From Anaerolineae bacterium (GTDB lineage: Bacteria > Chloroflexota > Anaerolineae > Aggregatilineales > Phototrophicaceae): a stretch of DNA of 5,031 nucleotides. Under the pieces are notes generated by a model. It searched no databases. It was given only the letters and a program-made list of their open reading frames with translations, and was not told the DNA's origin. The stretch covers positions 1 through 5,031 of the forward strand of contig JALONY010000229.1 in the NCBI GenBank assembly GCA_025454715.1. Reading direction: 5' to 3'. Below are positions 4,629 to 5,031 of this stretch, piece by piece. The stretch's first letter is position 1. Each line of letters opens with the position of its first letter. Made by a program: the position numbers and the translations under genes.

Positions 4629-5031
4629 ATGGCGGACAATTTCAGCTTCCGAGATTTCGGCATCGGTCTGGCGGCGGGGTGGGCGTCTGCGTTCATCCTC
4701 TACCAGATGCGCGGGGTGCTGGGGCGCACCCGCGACGACGTGAGGGCATCAGCGCCGAAGGGCGTTATGTGACGGAATTGGCGCGTGAGGCGGAGCGCTC
4801 GCACCTTGCTGGCGAGAAAGTCGCGCTGTCCAAAATCGCGATTGAGCCGCGCTTCCTCGCGCCCGCGCCGTTTGCCGCCCCGCCCGATGATGACCTCGAC
4901 CGCAACATTTTTCGGGTGGTGCCGCGCCCGCACGATGTCCCGTGGATTTATCAGCCCTACAACCTCCCGACCCTGACCATCGACGACCTCGGCAAGGCGG
5001 GCGGGATGTATGCCTTGCTGGGCTTGCCCGG
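4629..5031 (+). pseudogene. Membrane-anchored protein entering a probable P-loop ATPase domain; frameshifted and cut by window end
   Basis: The start ATG follows GGGAGG (4613-4618) by 10 nt. The first frame encodes MADNFSFRDF, then a hydrophobic segment FGIGLAAGWASAFILYQM (about 10-27), probably one N-terminal membrane helix, but stops at 4770-4772 after 47 codons. Moving the frame at 4743-4745, equivalent to one missing base, gives GISAEGRYVTELAREAERS and stays open to 5031. The downstream part includes RVVPRPHDVPWIYQPYN and a final GGMYALLGLPG, which looks like the beta strand and first half of a Walker A loop (GxxGxGK). An AAA or NACHT-type NTPase is possible, but the decisive residues lie outside the window. 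Whether the shift is biological or a sequence error is unknown. A charged cytosolic linker of about 75 residues separates helix and P-loop. Confidence 0.6.

Overview
The window comes from a GC-rich bacterium (roughly 60-65% GC outside one island). The gene styles, the GC-rich palindromic intergenic repeats and the TGGTATAAT-type promoters would fit a Chloroflexota (Anaerolineae-like) genome, but this is a low-confidence guess because no rRNA or tRNA marker is present.

Layout. (1) Positions 1-953, minus strand: an NAD(P)-dependent epimerase/dehydratase (extended SDR) whose 3' end lies just beyond the left edge. Its frame is broken twice, by a one-base shift near 776-782 and by a perfect 55-bp tandem duplication at 283-392. 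(2) About 1055-2110, plus strand: an AT-richer island (about 42% GC by sampling) holding one Abi_2/AbiF-like HEPN ribonuclease-type toxin gene. It is preceded by a strong promoter and a candidate terminated small RNA of about 53 nt; the RNA loop can pair with the toxin's Shine-Dalgarno site. (3) 2110-2482: a gene-free stretch with GC-rich palindromic repeats and, at its end, an extended -10 promoter. (4) 2483-4527, plus strand: an ECF-type sigma factor, a 90-residue Cys/His-rich protein that is a candidate anti-sigma or redox partner, and thioredoxin reductase (trxB). The order recalls the SigR-RsrA-thioredoxin system of actinobacteria. A strong hairpin follows. (5) 4629-right edge, plus strand: a membrane-anchored protein that seems to enter a P-loop ATPase domain as the window ends; its frame is broken once, near 4743.

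How the parts work together. The sigma/Cys-rich/trxB block reads as a thiol-redox stress unit. The AbiF island reads as an independently acquired defence or toxin-antitoxin cassette, in which the upstream RNA is the likely control element or antitoxin. That RNA-toxin cassette is the most interesting item. Three frame lesions in two genes within 5 kb mean that sequencing or assembly error must be considered beside genuine gene decay.
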